From assembly GCF_900102965.1 (NCBI RefSeq), contig NZ_FNGM01000003.1:124001-188000 (forward strand): DNA of 64,000 nucleotides. Reading direction: 5' to 3'. Numbering within the stretch: position 1 is the first letter of the stretch; each line of letters starts with the position of its first letter. Position numbers and translations under genes: made by a program. Of the stretch, positions 26,510 through 35,550 are shown one piece after another. The notes beneath the pieces are model-generated. The model worked only from the letters and a program-made list of their open reading frames with translations, ran no database searches and was not told where the DNA came from. Origin of the DNA: Paenibacillus jilunlii (lineage in GTDB: Bacteria > Bacillota > Bacilli > Paenibacillales > Paenibacillaceae).

Positions 26510-28039
26510 ATGAGAGATGATCTTTGCCGGATTGGCATCATTGATATTGGTTCCAACTCCATTCGCCTTGTGATCTATGATACGACGCCGGAAGGAGGCT
26601 ACAAAATCATCAAGGAGTGCAAATACTCCGCTCGTCTGAGTGAGAAAATTACCAGGGACGGCAGGCTGGAGCGGAAGGACATGGATAGGATTGTGCCCGT
26701 CCTTCATCAGTTCAAGGAGATTTGCAGCGAGTCCGAGGTCGACAAAATCCGTGCCGGTGCCACTGCGGCGATCCGCAATGCGGCGAATTCAACGGAGATC
26801 ATCTCCTACCTTTCGGAGGCATCGGAGATCCATATTGAAGTCATCAGCGGCCACCAGGAGGCCTACTTTGGATTTCTGGGCGTTATCAACGCCTTTGATG
26901 TTCAGGATGGCTTTGTGATAGATATCGGGGGCGGAAGCACGGAGATCACCTTGTTCCGGGGACGGCGCTACCAGCAGAGTATTTCCTTTCCGTTCGGTGC
27001 GGTGAATACGAATCTGATGTTCGGCCACCATGGCAATTGGAACAATGATCAGATACGCAAGCTTCAGGCCTATGTGACCGGGAGGCTGGTGGAGCATGAT
27101 TGGCTGAACAGCGGGCCGGGATTGCCGCTCTACGGGCTTGGCGGGACACTGCGCTCCCTCGGAAAGCTGGACCAGAAGATGCGGGATTATTCGCTGCCGA
27201 ATTCACACGGCTACACTCTTTCCGGCGAGACCATTGATAAATTTATGGAGACGCTGCCTTCCATTCCGTATGAGAAACGCAAAGATTTGGACGGGCTCTC
27301 CAAGAGCCGGGGGGATATTATCGTCTCCGGGCTGATTATATTTCATACGGTGTACCGGTATATCGGCGCCAGCCGGGCCGTAATCAGCGGGGAAGGCCTG
27401 CGGGAAGGCATGCTGCATGACCTGCTCGATCCCGGGCAGCCTGTGCGCGACAGCGCCCTGGAATTCAGCCTGAACACGATAATCCGCTTTGATATCCGCA
27501 CCTCGAAGCGGCATCTGGACCATATCTACAAGCTGGCGGTGAGCCTTTTTGACGCCTTTGATGCAGAAGGGGACCGGGACGAGCAGCGGATGCTGATCTA
27601 TGTGTCAGTCATGCTGCACCGGACCGGCTCCAATATCAATTATTATCAATCCAAGCGGCATACGCGGTACTGGCTGATGAATTCCCCGATCCGCGGGCTT
27701 ACACACCGCCAGCTGATTCTGGGAGCATTGATTGCCTCTTACAGCACCAAAAGCCGGAAGCAGAAATTGTCCCAGACTCACAAGGACATTTTGCTGGCTT
27801 CCGACGAGGAATGGATTCATAAGCTCGGTACTCTGGTACAGCTAAGCATTGCTCTGGACAGTACCGAGATTGGCATTGTAAGCGGGCTGGAGGCCCGCCT
27901 GCACGGCAATACGCTTGATCTGGAGCTGCAGGGTGCAGGCGAACTCCTTATCGGGCTGGAGGACATCGAGAACGCCCTCAAAGCGTTCAGGAATGTTTGG
28001 GGGTTGAAGGTAAAGCTCGGCTTCCCTTCCAACGCGTAA
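26510..28039 (+). CDS. ppx: Exopolyphosphatase / Ppx-GppA phosphatase family protein
   Basis: A protein of 509 residues: an ASKHA-fold N-terminal half with GIIDIGSNSIRLVIYD and VIDIGGGSTEIT, then a helical HD-like C-terminal domain. It probably removes terminal phosphate from polyphosphate; pppGpp hydrolysis is a known alternative in this family. ATG 26510 is preferred to 26477 because AAAAGGAG sits 9 bases before it. It converges with ppk, and their coding ends overlap by 53 bp, so the opposing pair makes and breaks the same polymer. Confidence 0.93.
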   Translation: MRDDLCRIGIIDIGSNSIRLVIYDTTPEGGYKIIKECKYSARLSEKITRDGRLERKDMDRIVPVLHQFKEICSESEVDKIRAGATAAIRNAANSTEIISYLSEASEIHIEVISGHQEAYFGFLGVINAFDVQDGFVIDIGGGSTEITLFRGRRYQQSISFPFGAVNTNLMFGHHGNWNNDQIRKLQAYVTGRLVEHDWLNSGPGLPLYGLGGTLRSLGKLDQKMRDYSLPNSHGYTLSGETIDKFMETLPSIPYEKRKDLDGLSKSRGDIIVSGLIIFHTVYRYIGASRAVISGEGLREGMLHDLLDPGQPVRDSALEFSLNTIIRFDIRTSKRHLDHIYKLAVSLFDAFDAEGDRDEQRMLIYVSVMLHRTGSNINYYQSKRHTRYWLMNSPIRGLTHRQLILGALIASYSTKSRKQKLSQTHKDILLASDEEWIHKLGTLVQLSIALDSTEIGIVSGLEARLHGNTLDLELQGAGELLIGLEDIENALKAFRNVWGLKVKLGFPSNA

Positions 28040-30107
28040 CCTCCATAGCAGCGAATTGGCTCCGGAAAGGGGCCTTTTTGTCGTCTGCACGTTCATAATA
28101 TCCGTTCGGCTGCAGAAAGCTGGATTTCACATTATCCTTGAGGGTGATCTCAAGAATCTTGACAATCTGCTTGCGGATTACAGGGTCCTTCACCGGGCAC
28201 ATCAGTTCAATGCGCCGCGTCAGATTGCGCGTCATCCAATCGGCGCTGGACAGGTAGACCTCAGGATTGCCGCCATTCTCGAAATAATAGATCCGGGAAT
28301 GCTCCAGGAAACGGTCGACAATACTGCGGACCGTGATCCGCTCGCTAAGGCCTTCTATCCCCGGCCGCAGGCAGCAGACGCCGCGCACAATCAGATCAAT
28401 AGGCACGCCTGCCTGGGCGGCACTGTACAGATTGTCAATGACCTCCTGGTTCGACAAAGAGTTCATTTTGGCGATGATCCGGGATGGACGCCCGGCAGCG
28501 GCATGTTCGGCTTCGCGCAGAATCAGCTTTTGCAGCGACAGGCTCATGTTGGTCGGAGCCACAACGAAGGCATTCCAGTCATAATTGGCCGAATAGCCGG
28601 TCATCTGGTTGAACAGTTCTGAAGCATCCAGACCAATCTCGCTGTTCGCTGTGAACAGGCTGAGGTCCGTGTAGGCTTTGGCCGTGCTGTCATTGTAGTT
28701 GCCTGTTCCCACATGCACATAGCGGCGCAGTTCAGGCCCTTCCTGGCGGACAATAAGCGTGATCTTCGCATGGGTCTTCAGGCCGACCAGCCCGTACACG
28801 ACATGGCAGCCGGACTGCTCCAGCTTGCGCGCCCAGGCGATGTTGCGCTCCTCGTCGAAGCGTGCCTTCAGCTCGACAACGACAGTGACCTGCTTGCCGG
28901 ATTCAGCGGCGACTGCGAGGGCACTGATCAGCGGAGAGTTTCCGCTGACACGGTACAGCGTCATTTTTATTGCCATGACCTGCTCATCTTCCGAGGCCTG
29001 CGTAATGAAATCGGTCATCGCATCAAAGGATTCATAAGGATGGTACACCAGTACATCGCGTTCGCGCAGCACCTCGAAGAAATCCTCATTCTCATCAAAC
29101 TCCGCAGGATAGAGCGGTTCAATCGGCGCATCATGCAGGTAGCTGAAGCCCTTCAGGCTGCCGGCGAAGCCGCGCAGGAAACCAAGATCCAGCGGCCCGT
29201 CAATCTCAAAGACAAAATCCTCAAGCTCGAATTCAGCCTGCAGCTGCTCCAATGCATAAGGGTGGATTCCTTTTTGGACCTCCAGACGGGCAGGGACGCC
29301 CCGCCGCCGTTTGCGCAGCTCTTTTTCAATCTCCTCAAGCAGGTCCTCCGCACCTTCCTCGTCAATCGTCAGGTCGGAGTTGCGGGTTAAGCGGAATTCG
29401 CTTACGGCAACGGGATCGTAGCCGCTGAACAGAGTCTGGATATGATGGCGGATTACGTCTTCTATAAAAACAAACTGCCGTTTTTTGCTGTTGGAACGGT
29501 GGGGAAGAGGAATGCATCTCGGCAGATTGGAAGGGATCTGCAGAATCGCAAAATAAGGCTCTTCCTCCTGGCTGTCCTTGCGTGTCAGCACGACGGCAAG
29601 ATAGATGAACTGGCTGTGCACCAGCGGAAAGGGACGGCTCTGATCTACCGCCATGGGTGTCAGGACAGGGAAGATAATGTCCCGGTAATATTGTTCAATG
29701 GACAGCTCCTGTGCCGGTGTCAGGTCCTCATAATTCACAAACACGATGCCTTCCTTGTGCAGACTGCGGGAGATGTCACGGAATGTCCGGTATTGATCGG
29801 CAATAATTTTGCTGACCCGCTTGATGAGGCGTTTATAAAGACCGGAGGGGGTATAGCCGGTAAAGTCCTTTTTAGTATAACCGGCCCGGATCTGATCCTG
29901 AATCCCTGCCACGCGGACACTGATGAATTCATCCAGATTGCTGGACACAATCGCCAGGAATTTGGCCCGCTCCATCAGGGGATTGTCCGGATCCTGCGCC
30001 TCCTGGAGTACGCGGCGGTTAAATTCGATCCAGCTTAAGTCACGGTTCAGGTAGGCGGTTGCCGGGCTGGTATGGTTGTTCTTTTTTTCTTCTTCGTTCA
30101 CGTTCAT
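27987..30107 (-). CDS. ppk: Polyphosphate kinase 1
   Basis: Makes polyphosphate reversibly from ATP. The protein is 706 residues from the ATG at 30107, which has GGAGGG four bases before it; an ATG at 30149 lacks a ribosome site. The family opening LNRDLSWIEFNRRVL is present. The two conserved active-site histidines are H446 (GLKTHAKI) and H465 (RRYVHVGTGNYND), 19 residues apart as in E. coli Ppk. The C-terminal 53 bp are shared antisense with the end of ppx. Confidence 0.96.
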   Translation of the reverse strand: MNVNEEEKKNNHTSPATAYLNRDLSWIEFNRRVLQEAQDPDNPLMERAKFLAIVSSNLDEFISVRVAGIQDQIRAGYTKKDFTGYTPSGLYKRLIKRVSKIIADQYRTFRDISRSLHKEGIVFVNYEDLTPAQELSIEQYYRDIIFPVLTPMAVDQSRPFPLVHSQFIYLAVVLTRKDSQEEEPYFAILQIPSNLPRCIPLPHRSNSKKRQFVFIEDVIRHHIQTLFSGYDPVAVSEFRLTRNSDLTIDEEGAEDLLEEIEKELRKRRRGVPARLEVQKGIHPYALEQLQAEFELEDFVFEIDGPLDLGFLRGFAGSLKGFSYLHDAPIEPLYPAEFDENEDFFEVLRERDVLVYHPYESFDAMTDFITQASEDEQVMAIKMTLYRVSGNSPLISALAVAAESGKQVTVVVELKARFDEERNIAWARKLEQSGCHVVYGLVGLKTHAKITLIVRQEGPELRRYVHVGTGNYNDSTAKAYTDLSLFTANSEIGLDASELFNQMTGYSANYDWNAFVVAPTNMSLSLQKLILREAEHAAAGRPSRIIAKMNSLSNQEVIDNLYSAAQAGVPIDLIVRGVCCLRPGIEGLSERITVRSIVDRFLEHSRIYYFENGGNPEVYLSSADWMTRNLTRRIELMCPVKDPVIRKQIVKILEITLKDNVKSSFLQPNGYYERADDKKAPFRSQFAAMEVTRWKGSRALPSTPKHS

Positions 30108-30477
30108 GGACCCTCCAAGTGCTTCAATGTCTTTGTGTTCTTCTATCATTCTACTATTTGCTAAAGAGAGAAATGTTAAATCTGTGTAAAATCTGCGGGG
30201 AATTTGTACCGGCTTTTTTGCAAAAGTATGAATTATTGAAATAATCCATTAATAATATGTTATCTTTTGACTGTTTGGTAACGCTTCAAAATGCCATTTC
30301 TGTCAGTTTGGTAACAATTTCATAGGCAATGGTTACAAAATTGTGATATATTCATTACTGTTAGTTTTACAAACCAACACATCAGGGCAAATACAAGGTA
30401 CATACGTCCGGAGTTACTGTGTAGCAGGAAGAGCGGGACACCCCCATCGGACTGCGATAATAATGAAGGAGGATATT
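30108..30477. promoter_or_regulatory. Divergent control region between ppk and the YocH-like gene
   Basis: 370 bp without a gene. It holds an exact direct repeat GTTTGGTAAC at 30273-30282 and 30306-30315, and an inverted GGTTAC at 30331-30336. On the minus strand the hexamers TGTTAC (30316-30311) and TGTAAC (30337-30332) fit the WalR half-site TGTWAH, 21 bp apart. The known WalR box has two such hexamers separated by 5 bp, so the match is incomplete. Several AT-rich candidate -10 boxes occur near 30346. Confidence 0.4.
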
Positions 30478-31146
30478 ATGAAAATCAAGTTTGGAGCGGC
30501 TGCAGCACTGGCTGCAGCGCTAGGAATCAGCACATTGGTGCAAGCAGCACCTGTTCAGGCAGACAGCGTACATATCGCAGGAGAAGCTACTACCTATTAT
30601 ACCTTATCCAATCATTATGGCATAAGCATGGATAAGATTATGGACGCCAATCCCAATATTGCAGCCAATAATATTTATCCGGGCCTGAAGCTGGCCATTC
30701 CGGGCATTGTGAAGACACAGGCCGTAGCGGTTGCCGAACCTGCAGCCAAGGCATTCGGGGAAGCCTCCCTTTTAAGTGTAGAGCCGCAGACCAGCACCGT
30801 TCAGGCCTGGGGTAAGGAATACAGCTATGACAAAGTGCTTCAGGTCAAAGCAACGGCGTATTCTTCAGCAATCAGCGAGAACGGCAAATGGGGAGCCGTT
30901 GACTATTTCGGCAATCCGCTGAAGCTGGGCACGATTGCAGTCGATCCCAGTGTGATACCGCTTGGCACAAAGATGCTCGTAACCGGCTATTCCCATCCGG
31001 GTTTGCCCAAGCAGGCGTTCGTTGCTACTGCAACCGACATGGGCAGTGCGATTAAGGGAAACCGCATTGACATCTTTATCCCCGGCAGCCAAAGCTATGT
31101 TGCGGACTTCGGGTTCCAATATGTGCAGCTGTATATGATCGAATAG
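30478..31146 (+). CDS. LysM and 3D-domain cell-wall protein (YocH-like)
   Basis: A secreted protein of 222 residues. The signal peptide ends near APVQADS. A LysM-like peptidoglycan-binding segment (~37-80: YYTLSNHYGISMDKIMDANP) is followed by a linker and a C-terminal 3D domain (~122-222) with the Asp motifs AVDPSVIPLG, ATDMGSAIKG and RIDIFIPG. Such proteins are autolysins, probably lytic transglycosylase-like. ATG 30478 follows AAGGAGG. In Bacillus the YocH homologue is under WalRK control. Confidence 0.9.
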   Translation: MKIKFGAAAALAAALGISTLVQAAPVQADSVHIAGEATTYYTLSNHYGISMDKIMDANPNIAANNIYPGLKLAIPGIVKTQAVAVAEPAAKAFGEASLLSVEPQTSTVQAWGKEYSYDKVLQVKATAYSSAISENGKWGAVDYFGNPLKLGTIAVDPSVIPLGTKMLVTGYSHPGLPKQAFVATATDMGSAIKGNRIDIFIPGSQSYVADFGFQYVQLYMIE

Positions 31147-31158
31147 GCTCTAAACTGA

Positions 31159-31208
31159 AAAGGAAACGAAGCCTGCCGAAGCCCGGCAGTCTCCGTTTCC
31201 TTTTTTTG
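31159..31208. terminator. Bidirectional terminator between the YocH-like and deacetylase genes
   Basis: AAAAGGAAACG and CGTTTCCTTTT enclose an inner GCCTGCCG/CGGCAG stem, followed by TTTTTTTG on the plus strand. Confidence 0.9.
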
Positions 31209-31230
31209 TGTCAAAGAAGAGGTCTGCTGT

Positions 31231-32115
31231 TTATTTTTCTTGGCTGATCTGAAGCATCTGGGGGACGGTAACGAAGGTATAGCCTCTTTTGCGCATGATA
31301 TTGATCACTTCCGGCAGTGCTTGGATAGTTCCACGCAAATCGCTGCCCCGGCCTCCTCCGCCATGCTGAAGAACGATGGCCCCTTTGCCGGCGCCCGCAA
31401 TGATATTATTCCGCACCTGTGATTTGCGCAGTCCCTTCCAGTCAAGTGAGTCCACATTCCAGTTCACCAGCTTGTAGCCGTGGGCTTTAACCCATTTCAG
31501 CTGCGGTTCACTGATGTCCCCATAGGGCGGGCGGATCAGCCGGGGTTTATAGCCGGCCGTGGTTTTGATGATATTTTCAGTGCGGATAATCTGTGTGCGG
31601 AATGCATTTACGCTGATTTTGCTGAACTCCGGATGGTTGTAGGAATGATTGCCGACGGTGTGGCCTTCCCTGATCATCCTGGCCACAAGCTCCGGGTGCT
31701 TCTCAGCCCGGCTGCCCACAATAAAAAACGTGGCATGTACATGGTACCTGCGCAGAACGTCCAGCACCTGCGGCGTGAAACGGGGGTCCGGCACATCATC
31801 GAATGTAAGGGCGATTTGTTTCCGGTGCGGCCCACGGGTCTTAATCGTTTCAGGATATTTGCGCAGCAGTTGGCTGAGGGTAAGTGTTTTGGAGCGTTTT
31901 TGCAATGGTGCTGCACTTCGGGAAGAAGAACCTGCGGGGATGGCTTGATCTTCCTTTGGAGTTGCCCCGGATTTCTGGCTGCTGCCCAGTTGGAGAATCT
32001 GCCCGGGAATCTCCGGAGAGGCGGCGGCACGCTCACTGGAGGACACAGGAATGTGCAGTGTTATGCAGATCCCCCCCAGAATGAGCAGCCTTAGGCTCAT
32101 CTGCAGACATTTCAT
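31231..32115 (-). CDS. Polysaccharide deacetylase (PdaA/NodB-type)
   Basis: A protein of 294 residues with an N-terminal signal/anchor helix, a Ser-rich linker, and a NodB domain from ~95. Motif 1 is LTFDDVPD (catalytic base and metal Asp), motif 2 is HSYNHPEF (metal His pair), motif 3 is IRPPYGD, and later motifs LDW and VLQHG are present. It should remove acetyl groups from peptidoglycan or chitin-like sugars outside the membrane. The start follows AGGAGGT. It converges with the YocH-like gene, so this is a small cell-wall locus. Confidence 0.92.
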   Translation of the reverse strand: MKCLQMSLRLLILGGICITLHIPVSSSERAAASPEIPGQILQLGSSQKSGATPKEDQAIPAGSSSRSAAPLQKRSKTLTLSQLLRKYPETIKTRGPHRKQIALTFDDVPDPRFTPQVLDVLRRYHVHATFFIVGSRAEKHPELVARMIREGHTVGNHSYNHPEFSKISVNAFRTQIIRTENIIKTTAGYKPRLIRPPYGDISEPQLKWVKAHGYKLVNWNVDSLDWKGLRKSQVRNNIIAGAGKGAIVLQHGGGGRGSDLRGTIQALPEVINIMRKRGYTFVTVPQMLQISQEK

Positions 32116-32296
32116 CCAGTCATACCTCCTTTTCGTATGGATTACTCCCTGACTTCTAACTTACCTTGTTATCCCCAGCCGCAGGCAGAATTATGCTGAA
32201 TCTCCATGCCTCCAATGCCGGAAATACGTGTATACTACATTTGACGGGGAAAAAACCTGTCTATTATGAGAACGCAGCGGGAAGGAAGGAATGGAA

Positions 32297-33337
32297 ATGC
32301 CGGATTTATTTGCACCCTATGATTTAAAGGCCCTGTCCTTAAAAAATCGAGTTGTAATGCCCCCCATGTGCCAATACGCTGTAGTCAAGCAGGACGGAAT
32401 CCCAAATGACTGGCATTTCGTTCATTATGTCAGCCGGGCTGTGGGCGGTACCGGATTCATTATTGTAGAGATGACCGGAGTTCATCCTGATGGCCGGATC
32501 ACCAATCAAGATACGGGGATCTGGAGCGATGGGCATATTGAAGCTTACCGGAGACTGACCGATGCGGTACATACTCAAGGCGCCAAGATTGCCATCCAGC
32601 TTGGCCATGCCGGCCGCAAGGCTCAGGATGCGGAGCCGCCCGTTGCACCGTCGGCCATTCCATTCGACGCCAAGTCCAAGACACCCCGTGCACTCGGCAC
32701 AGAAGAAATTGCCGGGCTGATAGAGGCCTACCGTGAAGGGGCACGGCGGGCAGTGGAAGCCGGCTTTGATACTGTTGAGCTTCACGGGGCCCACGGGTAC
32801 CTGATTCACCAGTTTCACTCGCCGCTGACCAACGTCAGAGAGGACGAATATGGTGCAGACCCGTTTCTGTTCGGCGAACAGGTGACCCGTGCCGTACGTG
32901 AGGTGCTTCCTGTTGAAATGCCGCTGCTAATGAGAGTATCCGCCAAAGAATACGTCGAAGGCGGATATGATGAAGACTATGCGCTTGAGTTCTGCCGCCG
33001 CTATAAGGCTGCTGGAGTGGATATGTTCCATGTGTCTTCAGGAGGCGAAGGACCCATTGGATCCAATGGCGGTCCTAATGCAGGACCGGCATACCAGGTC
33101 GGTCTTGCCGAGTTCATCCGCAGCGGACTCCAGGTTCCTGTGATTGCAGTTGGGCGCCTGGAATCCTATGAGGAGGCCCAAGCGATTGCCACGGAGGAGA
33201 AGGCGGAGCTTGTTGCCGTGGGCCGGGGAATGCTGAGCGACCCTTATTGGGCGCTGCACGCCGAAGAGGCGCTCGGCGGAATAGATAAAGCGAATGTGCC
33301 AAAGCCATACGAACGCGGGGTCTGGAAGCAAAAATAG
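32297..33337 (+). CDS. NADPH dehydrogenase, old yellow enzyme (NamA/YqjM type)
   Basis: FMN-dependent ene-reductase of 346 residues that reduces activated C=C bonds with NADPH. The Cys in MPPMCQYA (position 26 in YqjM numbering) marks the thermophilic-like/YqjM class. Substrate-binding residues are in QLGHAGRK, and flavin-binding elements in GAHGYLIHQF and VGRGMLSDPYWA. ATG 32297 gives better spacing from GGAAGGAAGG than the ATG two codons upstream. It precedes pyrK by 86 bp on the same strand; no functional link to pyrimidine synthesis is known. Confidence 0.93.
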   Translation: MPDLFAPYDLKALSLKNRVVMPPMCQYAVVKQDGIPNDWHFVHYVSRAVGGTGFIIVEMTGVHPDGRITNQDTGIWSDGHIEAYRRLTDAVHTQGAKIAIQLGHAGRKAQDAEPPVAPSAIPFDAKSKTPRALGTEEIAGLIEAYREGARRAVEAGFDTVELHGAHGYLIHQFHSPLTNVREDEYGADPFLFGEQVTRAVREVLPVEMPLLMRVSAKEYVEGGYDEDYALEFCRRYKAAGVDMFHVSSGGEGPIGSNGGPNAGPAYQVGLAEFIRSGLQVPVIAVGRLESYEEAQAIATEEKAELVAVGRGMLSDPYWALHAEEALGGIDKANVPKPYERGVWKQK

Positions 33338-33423
33338 ACAATTAGGAATGTGAACTTTGTCACAGATTTTAAGTTCCTTCTAAGGCATGGTTAATAAGAT
33401 TAAATTTGAAGGAGCTTGATAAC

Positions 33424-34128
33424 GTGGCGACGGTGATTAGTAACGAGCGGCTGGCAGATGGAGTGTATCACCTTCGGGTCGAAGGGGATTACGGTGGTGC
33501 AATGGGGCAATTCTACATGTTGCGGGCATGGGGAGCCTTTCCGCTGCTGTCAAGACCGCTAAGCATACATCAAGTGAACGATAACGGTGTGGAATTTCTG
33601 TATCATGTGGTGGGTGAAGGAACGAAGATTTTTGCTGAACTGAAGCCCGGAGATTCCCTGGAGCTTGAGGGGCCTTTTGGCAGCGGATTTCCGGCTGTGG
33701 ATGGCAAAGTTGCTCTAGTGGGCGGGGGAATCGGGATCGCCCCTCTGTACTACTGTGCGCAGGAGCTGCCGGGCAGCGATATTTATCTGGGCTTCAGCCG
33801 TGAGGCGTTCCGCACGGAGGCTTTTCGCCCTCTGGCCGCTGAATTGACAGTCAACGTAGGCGGCCTGGTGCTCGATAGCGTCGACTTTACAAGCTATGAC
33901 CATATCTTTGTCTGCGGGCCGCATCCGATGCTGAAAGCTGCGCAGCTGAAGGGGATCGCTGCACAGGCAGCCGGCAAAAGACCAAATGTGTATCTGTCCC
34001 TGGAGAACCGCATGGCTTGCGGAATCGGCGCCTGTCTCGTGTGCAGCGTCTCCTGCCGTGACGGACAGCGCAAGGCTTGCGCAGACGGTCCGGTATTCAA
34101 TGCGGAAGAGGTGATCTTCCATGATTAA
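33424..34128 (+). CDS. pyrK: Dihydroorotate dehydrogenase B, electron transfer subunit
   Basis: Carries electrons from PyrD to NAD+ through FAD and a 2Fe-2S cluster. The protein has 234 residues: an FAD domain with LLSRPLSIH, an NAD domain with [13 protein letters not shown], and the C-terminal cluster ligands in [15 protein letters not shown] and [12 protein letters not shown] 33424 is chosen because AAGGAG precedes it by 9 bases. Its stop overlaps the pyrD start, so the two subunits are translated together. Confidence 0.95.
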   Translation: MATVISNERLADGVYHLRVEGDYGGAMGQFYMLRAWGAFPLLSRPLSIHQVNDNGVEFLYHVVGEGTKIFAELKPGDSLELEGPFGSGFPAVDGKVALVGGGIGIAPLYYCAQELPGSDIYLGFSREAFRTEAFRPLAAELTVNVGGLVLDSVDFTSYDHIFVCGPHPMLKAAQLKGIAAQAAGKRPNVYLSLENRMACGIGACLVCSVSCRDGQRKACADGPVFNAEEVIFHD

Positions 34129-35053
34129 TATGAATGCTAACATAGCGGGTGTTCATTTCAAGAACCCGATCATCATGGCCTCCGGAACCTTTGGTTTCGG
34201 CCGTGAATACAGCAAGCTGTATGATGTATCCCTGCTGGGGGGTATCTCCGGCAAAGGCCTTACCCTTCACCCTAAGGCAGGCAATCCCGGTGTGCGTGTC
34301 TATGAGACAGCTTCCGGCATGCTGAACAGCGTGGGGCTGGAGAATCCGGGGGTAGAAGCGTTCCTCGCCAAGGAGCTTCCTTATTGGGAGACGCTGGATA
34401 CCGCACGTTTAGTGAACCTAGGGGGTAACACGCTGCCAGATTATGTGCTGGGGGCCGAACTGATTCAGCGGGATGCCGAGGCGCGCAGCGCTGCCGGCAA
34501 ACCTGCGGTGGATATGATTGAGCTGAATATTTCCTGTCCGAACGTCAAAGAAGGCGGGATAGCCTTTGGTGTAAAAACACCTGCTGCACAGGAGGTGGTG
34601 CGTGCTGTAAGAGCGGCAACCAAGCTTCCGCTCGCAGTGAAGCTGTCCCCGAATGCCGAAGATATCGCGGAGATGGCCGAAATGTGCCAGGAGGAAGGCG
34701 CTGACGCGATTTCGCTGATCAATACGATCTCCGGCATGAAGATCGATGTCCGCCGCCGCCGCAGTGTATTCAATAATCTATATGCCGGATTGTCCGGTCC
34801 TGCAATCAAACCGGTGGCGCTCCGAATGGTGCACCAGGTGGCGAAGCGGGTATCCATACCGGTGATTGGCATGGGGGGTATTACCTCCGCTACAGACATC
34901 GTCGAATTCATCATGGCCGGAGCAACGGTGATTCAGGTGGGCACCTATAACTTCATGAATTTGCGTGCAGGCAGCACGCTTGTAGAAGAGCTGCAGCAGT
35001 TCATGATCGAGGAGAACATATCGTCGCTGGAGGAAATCCGCGGTATCATCTAA
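34121..35053 (+). CDS. pyrD: Dihydroorotate dehydrogenase, catalytic subunit (class 1B)
   Basis: Oxidises dihydroorotate to orotate in pyrimidine synthesis. The 310 residues show the class 1 active-site Cys in [13 protein letters not shown] and the FMN phosphate site [14 protein letters not shown]. The partner PyrK just upstream fixes it as class 1B (NAD-linked). The start overlaps pyrK. In Bacillus these genes lie inside the large pyr operon; here no other pyr gene accompanies them. Confidence 0.96.
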   Translation: MINMNANIAGVHFKNPIIMASGTFGFGREYSKLYDVSLLGGISGKGLTLHPKAGNPGVRVYETASGMLNSVGLENPGVEAFLAKELPYWETLDTARLVNLGGNTLPDYVLGAELIQRDAEARSAAGKPAVDMIELNISCPNVKEGGIAFGVKTPAAQEVVRAVRAATKLPLAVKLSPNAEDIAEMAEMCQEEGADAISLINTISGMKIDVRRRRSVFNNLYAGLSGPAIKPVALRMVHQVAKRVSIPVIGMGGITSATDIVEFIMAGATVIQVGTYNFMNLRAGSTLVEELQQFMIEENISSLEEIRGII

Positions 35054-35116
35054 ATATAGGCAAAGATTTGTGGCTAGGTCTTCTCTTCCTGAGATAACTT
35101 CGTGTACTATGGTTAA

Positions 35117-35122
35117 TATAAT
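35117..35122 (+). promoter_or_regulatory. Possible -10 box before the LpdD-like gene
   Basis: A perfect TATAAT lies 17 bp before the ATG at 35140; the -35 is not recognisable. Confidence 0.35.
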
Positions 35123-35139
35123 GGGAAAGGGGAGTAACA

Positions 35140-35487
35140 ATGTCTTCTTCAGAGCTTCATCCCGGTGATATTGAACTGTCAGCTATCGAGGTGGGCCGGG
35201 ACCTGCTGCTGCTGATTGGCGGAGGCGTCCGGCATATTGGCGCCGCCAGTACTGCTTATATGGAGGAAGGGAACGTCAAAGTATCCACGTCGGCGGTTCC
35301 TCATCATAAGGAGCATACAATCTGCGAGTCTATTGCCGCGCGGGCTGCCGCTGCACTTGACCGGACGGTTACCGTGGTGATGGGCATTCATTACGACAAT
35401 TTAAGCAAGGAAGGCATAGCCCGGGTTGTGGACTTTGTGAATCTCAAAGTGGATCAATATTTATTTGGGCAAAATTTGAAACGATAA
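35140..35487 (+). CDS. Small protein resembling the prenylated-flavin chaperone LpdD domain
   Basis: A protein of 115 residues, cytoplasmic. The pattern GGGVRHIGAASTAY, PHHKEHTICESIAARAA and VVMGIHYDNLSKEGI resembles the LpdD-like domain, which accompanies UbiD-type gallate/protocatechuate decarboxylases. No UbiD or UbiX gene is in the window, so the role here is open. It has GAAAGGGGAG before ATG. It lies between pyrD and pspA; with only 63 bp to pspA it may share that transcript. Confidence 0.65.
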   Translation: MSSSELHPGDIELSAIEVGRDLLLLIGGGVRHIGAASTAYMEEGNVKVSTSAVPHHKEHTICESIAARAAAALDRTVTVVMGIHYDNLSKEGIARVVDFVNLKVDQYLFGQNLKR

Positions 35488-35550
35488 TGCAACTCCCTGC
35501 GTAGAAGATAACAAATAAGCAACTCACTTTTATTTTGGAGGAATGAACCA

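Noticed and set aside
30343..30477. c-di-AMP (ydaO-type) riboswitch before the LysM/3D gene
   Set aside because: Cell-wall genes of this kind often have one, but the conserved core motifs were not found in the 130 bp leader.
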